A stretch of 64,000 bases of DNA. Source: CAZEIW01 sp964512305 (GTDB taxonomy: Bacteria > Pseudomonadota > Gammaproteobacteria > Burkholderiales > Burkholderiaceae_F). The notes beneath the pieces were generated by a model. The model had not been told where the DNA came from. It did not search any database and saw only the letters and a list, made by a program, of their open reading frames with translations. Both the position numbers and the translations under genes were made by a program. This document shows, one piece after another, positions 51,364 through 62,070 of the stretch (positions are counted from its first letter, which is position 1; each line of letters opens with the position of its first letter). Location: the NCBI GenBank assembly GCA_964512305.1, contig CAZEIW010000167.1, positions 1 to 64,000 of the forward strand, read 5' to 3'.

Positions 51364-51990
51364 TCAGGCCCAGGCGCGCACGAATTCGCGCGCGACCCGC
51401 GCCAGCTCCACGATCGTCCGCCCCGGCTGGTAGAGGCGGCTGCCGATGCCGAAGCCGTCGGCCCCGGCCGCGCGCCATGCCGCGATGTTCTCCGGGGCGA
51501 TGCCGCCCACCGGCCACACGGGCGTGTTGTCGGGCAGCACCGAGCGCAGGGCCCGCAGGCCGTCCGTGCCGGCGACGTCGCACGGGAAGAGCTTGAGCAC
51601 CTGCGCCCCCGCGCGCAGTGCGGCGAAGGCCTCGGTGGGCGTGAGCACGCCTGGGGCGCACAGCATGCCCCGTTGCACCGCGCGCGCCACCACCGCGGCG
51701 TCGAAGTTCGGCGCCACCACGAGGCGCCCGCCCGCGGCATGTACGGCATCGACCTCGGCCGCGGCAAGCACGGTGCCACCGCCCACCAGCACCCCCGCGG
51801 GCACGCGCGCGGCGATGCGACCGATCGCCTCGAGCGCGCCGGGGCGGTTGAGCGGCACCTCGATCGCGCGCAAGCCGGTCTCCACAAGCGCGCCGGCCAC
51901 CTCCTCGGCATCGCCGGGGGGCAGCCCGCGCAGGATCGCCACCAAGGGCAAGGGGCGCAGGGCTTCGAGCATCGCTTGCGGATTCGTCAT
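51364..51990 (-). CDS. dgoA: 2-dehydro-3-deoxy-6-phosphogalactonate aldolase
   Basis: A 208-residue class I aldolase of the KDPG/KDPGal family. It has LVAILRGLPPGDAEEVAGAL, AIEVPLNRPGALEAIGRI (catalytic Glu), GAGTV-like VGGGTVLAAAEV, the Schiff-base Lys in AQVLKLFPCDVAG and VWPVGGIAPENI. The EVPLNRP form is typical of DgoA rather than Eda. It cleaves KDPGal to pyruvate and glyceraldehyde 3-phosphate, the last step of De Ley-Doudoroff galactose breakdown. Its ATG overlaps the dgoK stop by 4 bases. Confidence 0.9.
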   Translation of the reverse strand: MTNPQAMLEALRPLPLVAILRGLPPGDAEEVAGALVETGLRAIEVPLNRPGALEAIGRIAARVPAGVLVGGGTVLAAAEVDAVHAAGGRLVVAPNFDAAVVARAVQRGMLCAPGVLTPTEAFAALRAGAQVLKLFPCDVAGTDGLRALRSVLPDNTPVWPVGGIAPENIAAWRAAGADGFGIGSRLYQPGRTIVELARVAREFVRAWA

Positions 51991-52898
51991 GGTCCGGTCC
52001 ACGCGTTCTGGATGGCGCGCAAGGCGGCGAGATAAGCCTGGTCCGCGTCCACCGTCTCGGTGGCCAGGCCCAGCGCCGCGGCCGCCCGCGCGTAGTGGCC
52101 CGCGAGCGACGGCGAACCCAGCAGTCGCAGCGGCGCCGCGTCCAGCTCCAGGCGCGCGCGCATGCCGGCGAATTCGGTGCCGATCAGCAGCCCGCTCAGG
52201 TAGGCCTGCACGGCCGCGGCCGGCAGGTCCCCCGCGAGCACGCGCGCGCGCGCGCCGAACAGCAGCATCGACAGCGGCCCACCCGCGGCACGCACGCCCC
52301 GCAGGAAGGATTCCTCGTTCCACGCCTGGGCCGGCGCGCCGGCGGCCGCCGCGGCGAGGGTACCCTCGCGGCCGAGCAGCTCGAAGAGCTCGCCGGTCAT
52401 GAAGGTGTGAAGGGCGAGCACGCGCCCGTCTTTCACGCGCACCCACTTGGCGTGGGTTCCCGGCAGCACGATCCAGCCCTCGCCCCGGCCGATCGCCCAC
52501 GCGCCCAGCAGCTGCGTCTCCTCGCCGCGCATGACGTCCGGCGCGCCGTCGGCGCCGCGCACCAGGTAGCCCGGCACGATGCAGGTTGGCCGCGCCTCGC
52601 CCCGCACCCGGTGAAGCTGCCGCGACAGCCCGGGAAGCGGCAGCGTGCCGTCGGCATAGGGCGCGAGCTCCCAGCCGAAGGCGCTGCCGACCATGCCCGA
52701 CATCACCACGACGTCCGGCTCGAAGGCGAGCGCCTCGATCAGCGATCGCAACGCCGCCGGAAAGCGCCCGCGGCAGGCGAGCGCGCCCTCGTCGTCGGTC
52801 GCGCTTCGCAGCAGCCGTCCCGAAGCATGCAGCGCGTAGGCCCGCCGGCGCGAGGTCCCCCAGTCGATGCCCAGCAGCGCGGGCGCGGTCGAGCTCAA
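51987..52898 (-). CDS. dgoK: 2-dehydro-3-deoxygalactonokinase
   Basis: A 303-residue sugar kinase of the DgoK family. It has LLGIDWGTSRRRAYAL (phosphate loop), VVMSGMVGSAFGWELAPY, PGYLVRGADGAPDVMRGEETQLLGA and IVLPGTHAKWVRV. It phosphorylates 2-keto-3-deoxygalactonate before DgoA cleavage. No ATG fits the conserved start; the TTG at 52898 with GAGG a few bases upstream is used. It follows the aldehyde dehydrogenase by 7 bases. Confidence 0.9.
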   Translation of the reverse strand: MSSTAPALLGIDWGTSRRRAYALHASGRLLRSATDDEGALACRGRFPAALRSLIEALAFEPDVVVMSGMVGSAFGWELAPYADGTLPLPGLSRQLHRVRGEARPTCIVPGYLVRGADGAPDVMRGEETQLLGAWAIGRGEGWIVLPGTHAKWVRVKDGRVLALHTFMTGELFELLGREGTLAAAAAGAPAQAWNEESFLRGVRAAGGPLSMLLFGARARVLAGDLPAAAVQAYLSGLLIGTEFAGMRARLELDAAPLRLLGSPSLAGHYARAAAALGLATETVDADQAYLAALRAIQNAWTGP

Positions 52899-52905
52899 CC
52901 CGACC

Positions 52906-54339
52906 TCAGGCCAGGGTGTAGGCGGTCTTCACGACGGTGAAGAACTCCTGCGCGTAGCGTCCCTGCTCGCGCGGACCGTAGCTCGAGCCCTTGCGGCCGC
53001 CGAACGGCACGTGGTAGTCGACCCCCGCGGTGGGCAGGTTCACCATCACCATGCCGGCCTGCGCGTGGCGCTTGAAGTGCGTGGCGTGCTTGAGCGAGGT
53101 GGTGGCGATGCCCGCCGACAGCCCGAAGGGCGTGTCGTTGGCGAGCGCGAGCGCCTCCTCGTAGCCGCGCGCGCGGATCACGCTCGCCACCGGCCCGAAG
53201 ATCTCTTCGCGGTTGATGCGCATCGCCGGGTCGGTGTCGGCAAAAAGCGCCGGCGCAAGGTAGTAGCCCTCGGTGCCGCGCGTCAGGCGCTCGCCGCCGG
53301 CAACCAGGCGCGCCCCCTCGGCGCGCCCGAGCTCGAGGTAGGCGAGGTCCTGCTCCAGCTGCGGCTGCGAGGCGACCGGCCCGATCTCGATGCCCGCGCC
53401 GCGCGCGTCGCCCACGCGCAGCGCCCGCATGCGGTCGGAGAGCGCGGCGACGAAACGGTCGTGGATGCCCTCGGTGACGATCAGGCGGCTCGCGGCCGTG
53501 CAGCGCTGGCCGGTGGAGAAAAAGGCGCTCTGCGCGCACAGCTCCACCGCGGTCTTGAGGTCGGCGTCGTCGAGCACCACCTGCGGGTTCTTGCCGCCCA
53601 TTTCCAGCTGCACCTTCTTCAGGCCGGCCGCGCAGCGTTCGGCGATGCGCTGCCCGACCGCCTGCGAGCCGGTGAAGCTCACCGCCGACACGCCCGGGTG
53701 CCCGACCAGGGCGTCGCCCACCTCGGAGCCGCGTCCCATGGTCAGCTGGAACACGCCGGCCGGGATGCCGCTGCGGTGGATGATCTCGGCGAGCGCCCAG
53801 GCGCTGCCCGGCACAAGGTCGGCGGGCTTGAGCAGCACGCAGTTGCCGAACGCCAGGGCCGGGGCAACCTTCCAGGCCGGGATGGCGATCGGGAAGTTCC
53901 ACGGCGTGATCAGAGCCACCACGCCGAGCGGCTCGCGCGTGATCTCGACGCCGACGCCGGGACGCACCGACGGCAGGCTCTCGCCCGCGAGGCGCAGGCA
54001 TTCGCCGGCGAAGAATTTGAAGATGCTGCCGGCTCGCACCACCTCGCCGGTTGCCTCCAGCAGGGTCTTGCCCTCCTCGCGCGCGAGCAGGTTGCCGAGT
54101 TCGTCCTTGCGCGCCAGGATCTCGACGCCGATGCGCTCCAGGGCGTCCGCGCGAGCCTGCACGCCGCCGGTCGACCAGGCCGGGAAGGCGCGCTGTGCGG
54201 CGGCGACCGCCGCATCGATCTGCCCGCGGTCGGCGAGCGCGAACTCGCCGATCGAGTCGGCGAGGTCCGAGGGATTGAGGTTGGGCGCGTAGCGGCCGCT
54301 GCCGGTCCAGGCGCCGTCGATCAGGTTTTCGTGTCGCAT
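52906..54339 (-). CDS. 2-oxoglutarate semialdehyde (2,5-dioxopentanoate) dehydrogenase
   Basis: A 477-residue NAD(P)+ aldehyde dehydrogenase. The active Cys is in FSTGQRCTAASRL, the general base Glu in LEMGGKNPQVVL and the Asn in TPWNFPIAIP. The overall form (FKFFAGECLRLAGESLPSVRPGVGVEIT; PFGGRKGSSYGPREQG) is that of alpha-ketoglutaric semialdehyde dehydrogenases of oxidative arabinose, xylose and galacturonate routes. Its neighbours support this: the 2-keto-3-deoxyarabinonate dehydratase that makes its substrate is 2 bases upstream. Product: 2-oxoglutarate. Confidence 0.87.
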   Translation of the reverse strand: MRHENLIDGAWTGSGRYAPNLNPSDLADSIGEFALADRGQIDAAVAAAQRAFPAWSTGGVQARADALERIGVEILARKDELGNLLAREEGKTLLEATGEVVRAGSIFKFFAGECLRLAGESLPSVRPGVGVEITREPLGVVALITPWNFPIAIPAWKVAPALAFGNCVLLKPADLVPGSAWALAEIIHRSGIPAGVFQLTMGRGSEVGDALVGHPGVSAVSFTGSQAVGQRIAERCAAGLKKVQLEMGGKNPQVVLDDADLKTAVELCAQSAFFSTGQRCTAASRLIVTEGIHDRFVAALSDRMRALRVGDARGAGIEIGPVASQPQLEQDLAYLELGRAEGARLVAGGERLTRGTEGYYLAPALFADTDPAMRINREEIFGPVASVIRARGYEEALALANDTPFGLSAGIATTSLKHATHFKRHAQAGMVMVNLPTAGVDYHVPFGGRKGSSYGPREQGRYAQEFFTVVKTAYTLA

Positions 54340-54341
54340 CT

Positions 54342-55271
54342 TCAGCGCCCCCAGCGCAGCACCAGCGGGTCGAGGCGGCGCGCGGTCTCGATCAACCCGG
54401 CGCGCGTGTCCGGGTGCAGCGGCGCAAGCGGATGCCGTGGCGCTTCGCAGGCGATCACGCCGCCCTCCTTCATCAGCGCCTTGGCGGCGAGCAGCCAGCC
54501 CTGGCGGTTCTCGTAGTTGATGAGCGGCAGCCAGTCGCGGTAGTGCGCGACGGCCTCCTCGCGGCGGCCGGCCGCATGGGCGTCGACGATGCGCCGGATG
54601 CCGTCAGGATAGGCGCCCCCGGTCATCGCGCCGGTGGCGCCGGCGTCGAGGTCGGCGAGCAGGGTGATCCCTTCCTCGCCGTCCCAGGGCCCCTCGACCG
54701 CGTCGCCTCCAAGGCGGATGAGCTCGCGCAACTTGGCGGCCGCGCCGGCGGTCTCGATCTTGAAGTAGCGCACCTGCACGCACTCGCGCGCCAGTGCCGC
54801 GAGGAAGGGCGCGGAAAGCGTCGTGCCGCTCACCGGCGCGTCCTGGATCATGATCGGGACGTCGAGCGCGCCCGACAGGCGCGCGAAGTAGTCGCGCACC
54901 TGCGCTTCGGGAAGGCGGATCGTCGCGCCGTGATACGGCGCCATCACCATCACCATCGCGGCGCCCATTTTCTGCGCCCGGAGGCTGCGCGCGATCGTCA
55001 CGCCGGTGCTGAAATGGGTGGTGGTGACGATCACCGGCACCCGGCCGGCGACGTGCTCGAGCGCGGCGCGCGTGAGCAGCTCGCGCTCGTCGTCGGAGAG
55101 CACGAACTGCTCGGAGAAGTTGGCGAGGATGCACAGCCCCTGCGAGCCGGCGTCGATCATGAAGTCGAGGCAGCGGCGCTGGCTGGCGAGGTCGAGCTCC
55201 CCCGTCTCGGTGAAGGTGGTCGGCACGACCGGGAACACACCCCGGTAGCGCGGCGCCGCGGATCGGCCCAT
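54342..55271 (-). CDS. 2-keto-3-deoxy-L-arabinonate dehydratase (DHDPS family)
   Basis: A 309-residue class I lyase of the dihydrodipicolinate synthase/NAL family. The Schiff-base Lys is in VRYFKIETAGAAAKLREL, and the tyrosine/loop region is APYHGATIRLPE. GVFPVVPTTFTETGELDLASQ and GLCILANFSEQFVLSDDER match the L-KDA dehydratase group of Azospirillum-type arabinose pathways. It should remove water and ammonia-like intermediates to give 2-oxoglutarate semialdehyde, used by the next gene. D-KDX (xylose) activity is possible. It starts 2 bases before the permease stop region (3-base gap). Confidence 0.85.
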   Translation of the reverse strand: MGRSAAPRYRGVFPVVPTTFTETGELDLASQRRCLDFMIDAGSQGLCILANFSEQFVLSDDERELLTRAALEHVAGRVPVIVTTTHFSTGVTIARSLRAQKMGAAMVMVMAPYHGATIRLPEAQVRDYFARLSGALDVPIMIQDAPVSGTTLSAPFLAALARECVQVRYFKIETAGAAAKLRELIRLGGDAVEGPWDGEEGITLLADLDAGATGAMTGGAYPDGIRRIVDAHAAGRREEAVAHYRDWLPLINYENRQGWLLAAKALMKEGGVIACEAPRHPLAPLHPDTRAGLIETARRLDPLVLRWGR

Positions 55272-55273
55272 GC

Positions 55274-56467
55274 CTACTTGCTCTTGTTGTAGACGTCGAA
55301 GCAAACCGCCGCCAGCAGGACCAGGCCCTTGATCACCTGCTGGTAGTCGATGCCGATGCCCATGATCGACATGCCGTTGTTCATCACGCCCATGATGAAG
55401 GCCCCGATCACCGCCCCGAGCACCTTGCCCACGCCGCCCGAGGCGGAGGCGCCGCCGATGAAGCAGGCGGCGATGACGTCGAGCTCGAAGCCCAGACCGG
55501 CCTTGGGCGTGGCGGTGTTCAGCCGCGCGCCAAAGATCAGCCCGGCGAGCGCCGCCAGCACCCCCATGTTGACGAAGGTGAGGAAGGTCACGCGCCGGGT
55601 GTTGATGCCCGACAGTCGCGCGGCCTTCTCGTTGCCGCCGATGGCGTAGATGCTGCGCCCGACGGTCGTGCGGGTGGCGACGAAGTCGTAGGCGAGCATC
55701 AGCAGCAGCATGACGATGAGCACGTTGGGCATGCCCTTGTACATGGCGAGGCGGTAGCTCACCGACCCGATCATGACGATGAACACCAGCATCTTGCCGG
55801 CGAACAATGGCCAGGGCTCGTTCTCCATGCCATGGCGAGCCCTCCCGGCGCGGTCGCGCAGCTTGGCCGCGAGCAGCGCCGCGGCAAGCAGCAGCCCGAG
55901 CACGAGCGAGGTCAGGCGCAGCGACGCGCCGGCGAGCGGATCGGGGATGAAGCCGGTCGACAGCAGCTGGAACTGCGCCGGAAAGGGGCCGACCGAGGCG
56001 CCCTGCAGCACCGCGAGCGCGAGCCCCTTGAACACCAGCATGCCGGCGAGCGTGGCGATGAACGACGGGATGCGGAAGAAGGCGACGAAATACCCCTGCG
56101 CGGCGCCGATCGCCCCGCCCAGCACCAGGCAGGCGACGCCGGCGGCGAGGTAGTTCCAGTCGTACTGCACCATCAGCACGGCGGCCACGGCGCCGATGAA
56201 GCCGCACACCGAGCCCACCGAGAGGTCGATGTGGCCCGAGACGATCACCAGCAGCATGCCCAGCGCCATCACCACGATGTAGCTGTTCTGCAGGATCAGG
56301 TTGGTGAGATTGAGCGGCTGGAACAGCGTGCCGTCCGTGGTGTACTGGAAGAACCCCATGATCACCACGAGCGCGAGCAGCAGCCCGTACTCGCGCATGT
56401 GGCTCTTCAGGAAGGCGAGGCCTCCGGCGCGCGGCGCGGCTGAGACGGCCTGCTGGGTGGCGGCCAT
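55274..56467 (-). CDS. gguB: Sugar ABC transporter permease GguB
   Basis: A 397-residue inner-membrane permease of the CUT2 family (XylH/GguB type). About ten hydrophobic segments are present; LVIVSGHIDLSVGSVCGF, FIGGASASGGVGKVLGAVIGAF and NNGMSIMGIGIDYQQVIKG are the conserved CUT2 motifs. It pairs with GguA and ChvE to import monosaccharides. ATG 56467 is one base from the gguA stop; longer frames run into the tandem repeat. It follows gguA without a gap, so they are co-translated. Confidence 0.92.
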   Translation of the reverse strand: MAATQQAVSAAPRAGGLAFLKSHMREYGLLLALVVIMGFFQYTTDGTLFQPLNLTNLILQNSYIVVMALGMLLVIVSGHIDLSVGSVCGFIGAVAAVLMVQYDWNYLAAGVACLVLGGAIGAAQGYFVAFFRIPSFIATLAGMLVFKGLALAVLQGASVGPFPAQFQLLSTGFIPDPLAGASLRLTSLVLGLLLAAALLAAKLRDRAGRARHGMENEPWPLFAGKMLVFIVMIGSVSYRLAMYKGMPNVLIVMLLLMLAYDFVATRTTVGRSIYAIGGNEKAARLSGINTRRVTFLTFVNMGVLAALAGLIFGARLNTATPKAGLGFELDVIAACFIGGASASGGVGKVLGAVIGAFIMGVMNNGMSIMGIGIDYQQVIKGLVLLAAVCFDVYNKSK

Positions 56468-56468
56468 T

Positions 56469-58055
<1,587 letters not shown>

Positions 58056-58134
58056 GTCCCGTGCCTCGCCCCGGAAGCGGCGCGCCGCCGGGCACGCCCG
58101 CCGGAAGCGGCGGCGCCGCCGCCGGGAAGCGATC

Positions 58135-59211
58135 CTACTTCAACTGCTCTTCCTTGATGTAGCCGCTGTCGACCAGGATGTGGTGGTAGTTGCCGAGGTC
58201 GACGCTGACCGGCTTGAGCAGGTAGGAGGGCACGATCTTGACCTTGTTGTTGTAGGTCTTGGTGTCGTTGATTTCCGGCTGCCTGCCGGCGAGCACGGCA
58301 TCGACCAGGTTCGCGGTGACCTTGGCGAGCTCGCGGGTGTCCTTGAACACGGTCGACCCCTGCTCCTTGCGCAAGATGGCCTTGACCGAGGGCACCTCGG
58401 CATCCTGCCCCGTGACCCAGGGCATCGGCTGCGAGGGTGTGCCGTATCCGACGCCCTTGAGCGCCGAGAGGATGCCGATGCTGAGGCCGTCATAGGGAGA
58501 CAGCACGGCGTCGACGCGCGCGTTGCCGTAATAGGCCGACAACAGGTTCTCCATGCGGGCCTGCGCGACCTGGCCGTCCCAGCGAAGGGTCGAGACCTTG
58601 TTCATGCCGGTCTGCTTGCTGCGCACGACGAGCCTGCCCTTGTCGATGTACGGCTGCAGCACCGACATCGCGCCGTCGTAGAAGAAGTAGGCGTTGTTGT
58701 CGTCGGGCGAGCCGCCGAAGAGCTCGATGTTGAATGGCCCCTTGCCGTCCTTCAGCCCGAGCGCATGCTCGATCGACTGCGCTTGCAGGACGCCCACCTG
58801 GAAGTTGTCGAAGGTGGTGTAGTAGTCGACGTTCTTCGAGCCCACGATCAGGCGGTCGTAGGCAACGACCTTGATGCCCTTGTCGGCGGCCTTCTGCAGC
58901 ACGTTGGCAAGCGTGGTGCCGTCGATGGCGGCGATCACCAGCACCTTGGCGCCGACGGTGACCATGTTCTCGACCTGCGCCAGCTGGTTCGGGATGTCGT
59001 CTTCGGCGTATTGCAGGTCGGTCTTGTAGCCCTTGGCGGCAAGCGACTGCACGAGGCTGTTGCCGTCGCTGATCCAGCGCGCCGAGCTCTTCGTCGGCAT
59101 GGCGATGCCCACGAGTCCTTTTTCCTGGGCGCTGGCGGCGGTGGTGCCGATGGCAAGCCCCAGCGCCGCGGCGGCGGCCAGGGTCTTGAGAGCAATGCGG
59201 CGGATCTGCAT
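58135..59211 (-). CDS. chvE: Periplasmic multiple-monosaccharide-binding protein ChvE
   Basis: A 358-residue periplasmic receptor. Signal peptide [20 protein letters not shown] ends near ASA (residue 28). The mature start [20 protein letters not shown] and [20 protein letters not shown] are nearly diagnostic of ChvE/SBP, which binds galactose, arabinose, xylose and glucose. ATG 59211 with GGAGAC upstream is used rather than the longer frame. It begins the chvE-gguA-gguB-catabolic unit and is separated from the SDR gene by 159 bases with an ATTTGCAAT element. Confidence 0.93.
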   Translation of the reverse strand: MQIRRIALKTLAAAAALGLAIGTTAASAQEKGLVGIAMPTKSSARWISDGNSLVQSLAAKGYKTDLQYAEDDIPNQLAQVENMVTVGAKVLVIAAIDGTTLANVLQKAADKGIKVVAYDRLIVGSKNVDYYTTFDNFQVGVLQAQSIEHALGLKDGKGPFNIELFGGSPDDNNAYFFYDGAMSVLQPYIDKGRLVVRSKQTGMNKVSTLRWDGQVAQARMENLLSAYYGNARVDAVLSPYDGLSIGILSALKGVGYGTPSQPMPWVTGQDAEVPSVKAILRKEQGSTVFKDTRELAKVTANLVDAVLAGRQPEINDTKTYNNKVKIVPSYLLKPVSVDLGNYHHILVDSGYIKEEQLK

Positions 59212-59337
59212 GGGCTGTCTCCGGGGATCGGTTTGTAGGTCGCGATGTTCGCCAGCGCGACTCGGGGAGGGCAGCCGGGGATGATAGGGATGTGACCTAT
59301 GCCGATCCAATAGCTCTTTCCACGCTTGTGATACTCG

Positions 59338-59346
59338 ATTTGCAAT
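59338..59346 (+). promoter_or_regulatory. ATTTGCAAT element upstream of chvE
   Basis: ATTTGCAAT lies 127 bases before the chvE ATG. Variants of the same core occur in the divergent gap at 60165-60221, so a shared regulator of transport and catabolism is plausible. No regulator gene is in the window. Confidence 0.35.
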
Positions 59347-59370
59347 GTTTCAGTCTTCCATCAGGACCCC

Positions 59371-60147
59371 CTAGCTCCAGCCAGCGTCGACCTTGAATTC
59401 CTGTGCAGTGCACATCGCCGCCTCGTCGGAGGCTAGGAACAGCACCATGCGGGCGATATGGTGCGGCTGCAGCCGGTCGGGCAGGCACTGGTTGCGCTTG
59501 AGCTCCTGCTCGCCATCGGGGGTCATCCACAGGCGCAGCTGCCGCTCGGTCATCACCCAGCCGGGCGAGACGGTGTTGATGCGGATGCGGTCCGCCCCCA
59601 GCGGCGCGGCCAGCCCGCGGGTGAGGCCGTTGACCGAGGACTTGGCGATCGCGTAGCAAGGGTAGCCGCCGGCCTTGGTCTGCCAGCCGGTCGATCCGAG
59701 GTTGATGATCGACCCGCCGCCCAGCCGCCGCATGCCGGGCACCACCGACTGGATGGCGAAGAACGCGGGCCGCTGGTTGACCGCCATGCGCTCGTCCCAA
59801 TACCCGGGCGTCACCGATTCGAGCTCGTGGCGGTCGTCGCGCGCCACGTTGTTGACCAGCACCCGGAAGTCGCCCAGTGTCTGCGCGGCGGCGGCAATCG
59901 CCGCCTGCAGCGCCGGCACATCGCGCACGTCGCAGGGCTGGTACCAGACCCGGCCCGGGCCCCCGGCGAGCCGCTGCGCGAGCGCCTCGCTTTCAGCGTG
60001 CGCGAGGTCGACGAAACCCACGTGCGCGCCCTGGGCCACGAAAGCCTCGACGAGCGCGGCGCCAATGCCCGTGCCGCCGCCGGTGATGAAGACGTTGCGC
60101 GATTGCAGGCTGGGATAGCGGGCGTCACCGGGCGCGGAGTGGTTCAT
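59371..60147 (-). CDS. SDR sugar 1-dehydrogenase (arabinose/galactose type)
   Basis: A 258-residue classical SDR. Cofactor motif ITGGGTGIGAALV, NNVA at LVNNVARDD, catalytic Ser in NLGSTGW and YxxxK in CYAIAKSSV are all present, followed by NTVSPGWV. It resembles the SDR-type L-arabinose/D-galactose 1-dehydrogenases that start the oxidative pathway and give the lactone. ATG 60147 with GAGGAAG upstream is preferred over the TTG-type longer start at 60171. It is divergent from the lactonase gene, its likely next enzyme. Confidence 0.85.
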   Translation of the reverse strand: MNHSAPGDARYPSLQSRNVFITGGGTGIGAALVEAFVAQGAHVGFVDLAHAESEALAQRLAGGPGRVWYQPCDVRDVPALQAAIAAAAQTLGDFRVLVNNVARDDRHELESVTPGYWDERMAVNQRPAFFAIQSVVPGMRRLGGGSIINLGSTGWQTKAGGYPCYAIAKSSVNGLTRGLAAPLGADRIRINTVSPGWVMTERQLRLWMTPDGEQELKRNQCLPDRLQPHHIARMVLFLASDEAAMCTAQEFKVDAGWS

Positions 60148-60163
60148 GGAGTCTTCCTCGACA

Positions 60164-60221
60164 GATTGCAAGATTCATATCGTAAGATCGCAAATATTTC
60201 GTTTCTGCTATCAATTTGCAA
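60164..60221. promoter_or_regulatory. Divergent promoter with repeated TTGCAA-like elements
   Basis: The 122-base gap between the dehydrogenase and lactonase genes is AT-rich for this genome. It holds ATTGCAAG (60165-60172), ATCGCAAAT (60187-60195, other strand ATTTGCGAT) and AATTTGCAA (60213-60221). A fourth relative is before chvE. This looks like a regulator-binding cluster for the sugar regulon. Confidence 0.45.
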
Positions 60222-60269
60222 CGGTAGGATGCGGACTGTCAAGCGCGGGCCAACGGTTCGGGAACCCGG

Positions 60270-61169
60270 ATGGATCCATCGAGCAGCATCGCCCTCGGAG
60301 CGCCGCGCTGCGTGTGGCCGGCACAGGCCGAGCTCGGCGAAGGCACCTGCTGGTCGATGCGCGAGCAGTCGCTGTGGTGGGTCGACATCCTGGGCCACCG
60401 GCTGCATCGCTACCGTCCCGCGGACGAGCGCCGCGACACGTGGACGTTCGATGAGGAGGTCTCGGCGGTGGCCGAGCGGGAGGCGGGCGGCGGCCTCGTT
60501 CTCACCCTGCGCCACGACTTCGCGCGCTTCGACCCGGCAAGCGGCGAGCTCGAGCGCCTGCAGCGGCCTGCCGGGGAGCCGTCCGGCAACCGCTTCAACG
60601 ATGGCAAGTGCGACGACCGGGGGCGTTTCTGGGGCGGCACGATGGACTTCGACTGCCGCGCTGCGAGCGGCCACCTTTATCGCTTCGAGCCCCACGGCTG
60701 CGTGCGCTTCGAGATGGGCTTTCCCGTCACCAACGGTCCGACGTGGTCCGCCGACGGGCGCACCATGTATTTCAACGACACCGCGCGCGGGCGCGTGCTC
60801 GCGTTCGGCTTCGAGGCGGACGCGGGTGAGCCGAGCTCCCCTCGCGAATGGCTGCATTTTGCGGACGGCGACGGCTTCCCGGACGGCATGACCACCGACG
60901 CCGAGGGCCGGGTATGGATCGCGCACTGGGGCGCGGGCTGCGTCACCTGCCACGACCCGGCCGATGCCCACGAGCTGGCGCGGCTGCGGTTGCCCGCGAG
61001 CCAGGTCACCGACGTCGCCTTCGGCGGCCCGGCGCTGCGCACGCTGTACGTGAGCAGCGCCCGCGTCGGGCTCACCGACGAGCAGCTGCGGCGAGAGCCG
61101 CTCGCGGGCTCGCTGTTCGAGATCGAATCCAACGTCACCGGGCGTGCGCCCGGCCTTTACGCCGGCTGA
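60270..61169 (+). CDS. SMP-30/gluconolactonase-family sugar lactonase
   Basis: A 299-residue six-bladed propeller lactonase. Metal and catalytic positions are visible: Glu in AELGEGTCW, Asn in GNRFNDGKCDDRGRFW, Asn in YFNDTARG and Asp in GDGFPDGMTTDAEG. It should hydrolyse arabinono- or galactonolactone to the sugar acid, the step after the divergent SDR. The next step, a sugar-acid dehydratase, is not in the window. It converges on the decaheme cytochrome gene 31 bases away. Confidence 0.9.
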   Translation: MDPSSSIALGAPRCVWPAQAELGEGTCWSMREQSLWWVDILGHRLHRYRPADERRDTWTFDEEVSAVAEREAGGGLVLTLRHDFARFDPASGELERLQRPAGEPSGNRFNDGKCDDRGRFWGGTMDFDCRAASGHLYRFEPHGCVRFEMGFPVTNGPTWSADGRTMYFNDTARGRVLAFGFEADAGEPSSPREWLHFADGDGFPDGMTTDAEGRVWIAHWGAGCVTCHDPADAHELARLRLPASQVTDVAFGGPALRTLYVSSARVGLTDEQLRREPLAGSLFEIESNVTGRAPGLYAG

Positions 61170-61200
61170 GGCCAGCGCCGCGATACCTCAGTTCAGTCTT

Positions 61201-62070
61201 TCAATCACCCCGTTCTCCGCCTCTTCGCGATTCGCCTCCTTCAGGTTCCCCGCTCGCGCTCTTGTGGCATCGAACGCAGTCTTCGAAATCCCCGATCCCT
61301 TCGTCCAGGTGCTTCGCACGGATCTGATCCGGCCGATGCGCGTGGCATCCGTAGCACGTATAGCGCCGGTAATCATCGGCGTTATGGCAGGTCACGCAAT
61401 CCGCGTCGTGATCCGCATCCAGCGCAAAGAGACGATCGTGGTCGAAGGTCGCGGGCCTCCAGTGTTGTGGGCTGTGACATTGTCCGCAATATCCCTTGAT
61501 CGAGCGGTGCGTGCGATCCTCCGGCGGTTTGTGGCAGCCCTCGCAATGCTGCTGTTCGTCTGCCGTGAGCTGCGAGTGATCGAAGTTCGCGGGGTTCCAA
61601 CGCTCGGGTTGGTGGCACCTGGCGCAGCCGGCGGCAAGGTTGCGGTGGACCCGGTCCGCCGGGGCGACGTGGCAGCCGCTGCAACCGTTGCGGACCTCGG
61701 GGCGCAGCAGCGAGTGGGAAAACGGTTTGCGGCTGTGTTCGGTGAGCTTTGGTCCCGCGTGGTCGCTATGGCAGGCGATGCAGTCCTGCTCGATCAGGTC
61801 CTGATGGAAGGAGACCTTCGCCTTCCGTTGCGCCAGCGGCACGCCCTCGGTCGTGCGCAGTCCGATGTCGGCGATCCGGTGGCACTTCAGGCATCGCTCG
61901 GACACCGCCCCGCGCCATGGCGAATGGCAGGCAAAGCAGTCCTTTTCGATGCTCGCGTGTCCGCGCATCAACGCGCCCGGCGAGACCATCAGGCTCGGAT
62001 ACGCGGCCGCAAGTGCGAGCAGTACGAGCAGGTTCGCCGCGATCACGGCAAGCAACCGGCCGCGTTTCAC
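61201..62070 (-). CDS. Membrane-anchored decaheme cytochrome c
   Basis: A 289-residue multiheme cytochrome. Residues about 6-25 form an uncleaved anchor or signal helix. Ten CXXCH sites start at residues 45, 60, 97, 130, 149, 176, 195, 225, 239 and 265. FDH motifs after several hemes (NPANFDHS, RPATFDHD) supply distal His ligands, as in cytochrome c3-like and multiheme shuttle proteins. It could carry electrons from the quinol pool across the periplasm. GTG 62070 overlaps the stop of the cytochrome b gene (GTGA), so both are co-translated. The C-terminus ends in a charged Gly/Arg/Glu tail. Confidence 0.88.
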   Translation of the reverse strand: MKRGRLLAVIAANLLVLLALAAAYPSLMVSPGALMRGHASIEKDCFACHSPWRGAVSERCLKCHRIADIGLRTTEGVPLAQRKAKVSFHQDLIEQDCIACHSDHAGPKLTEHSRKPFSHSLLRPEVRNGCSGCHVAPADRVHRNLAAGCARCHQPERWNPANFDHSQLTADEQQHCEGCHKPPEDRTHRSIKGYCGQCHSPQHWRPATFDHDRLFALDADHDADCVTCHNADDYRRYTCYGCHAHRPDQIRAKHLDEGIGDFEDCVRCHKSASGEPEGGESRRGGERGD

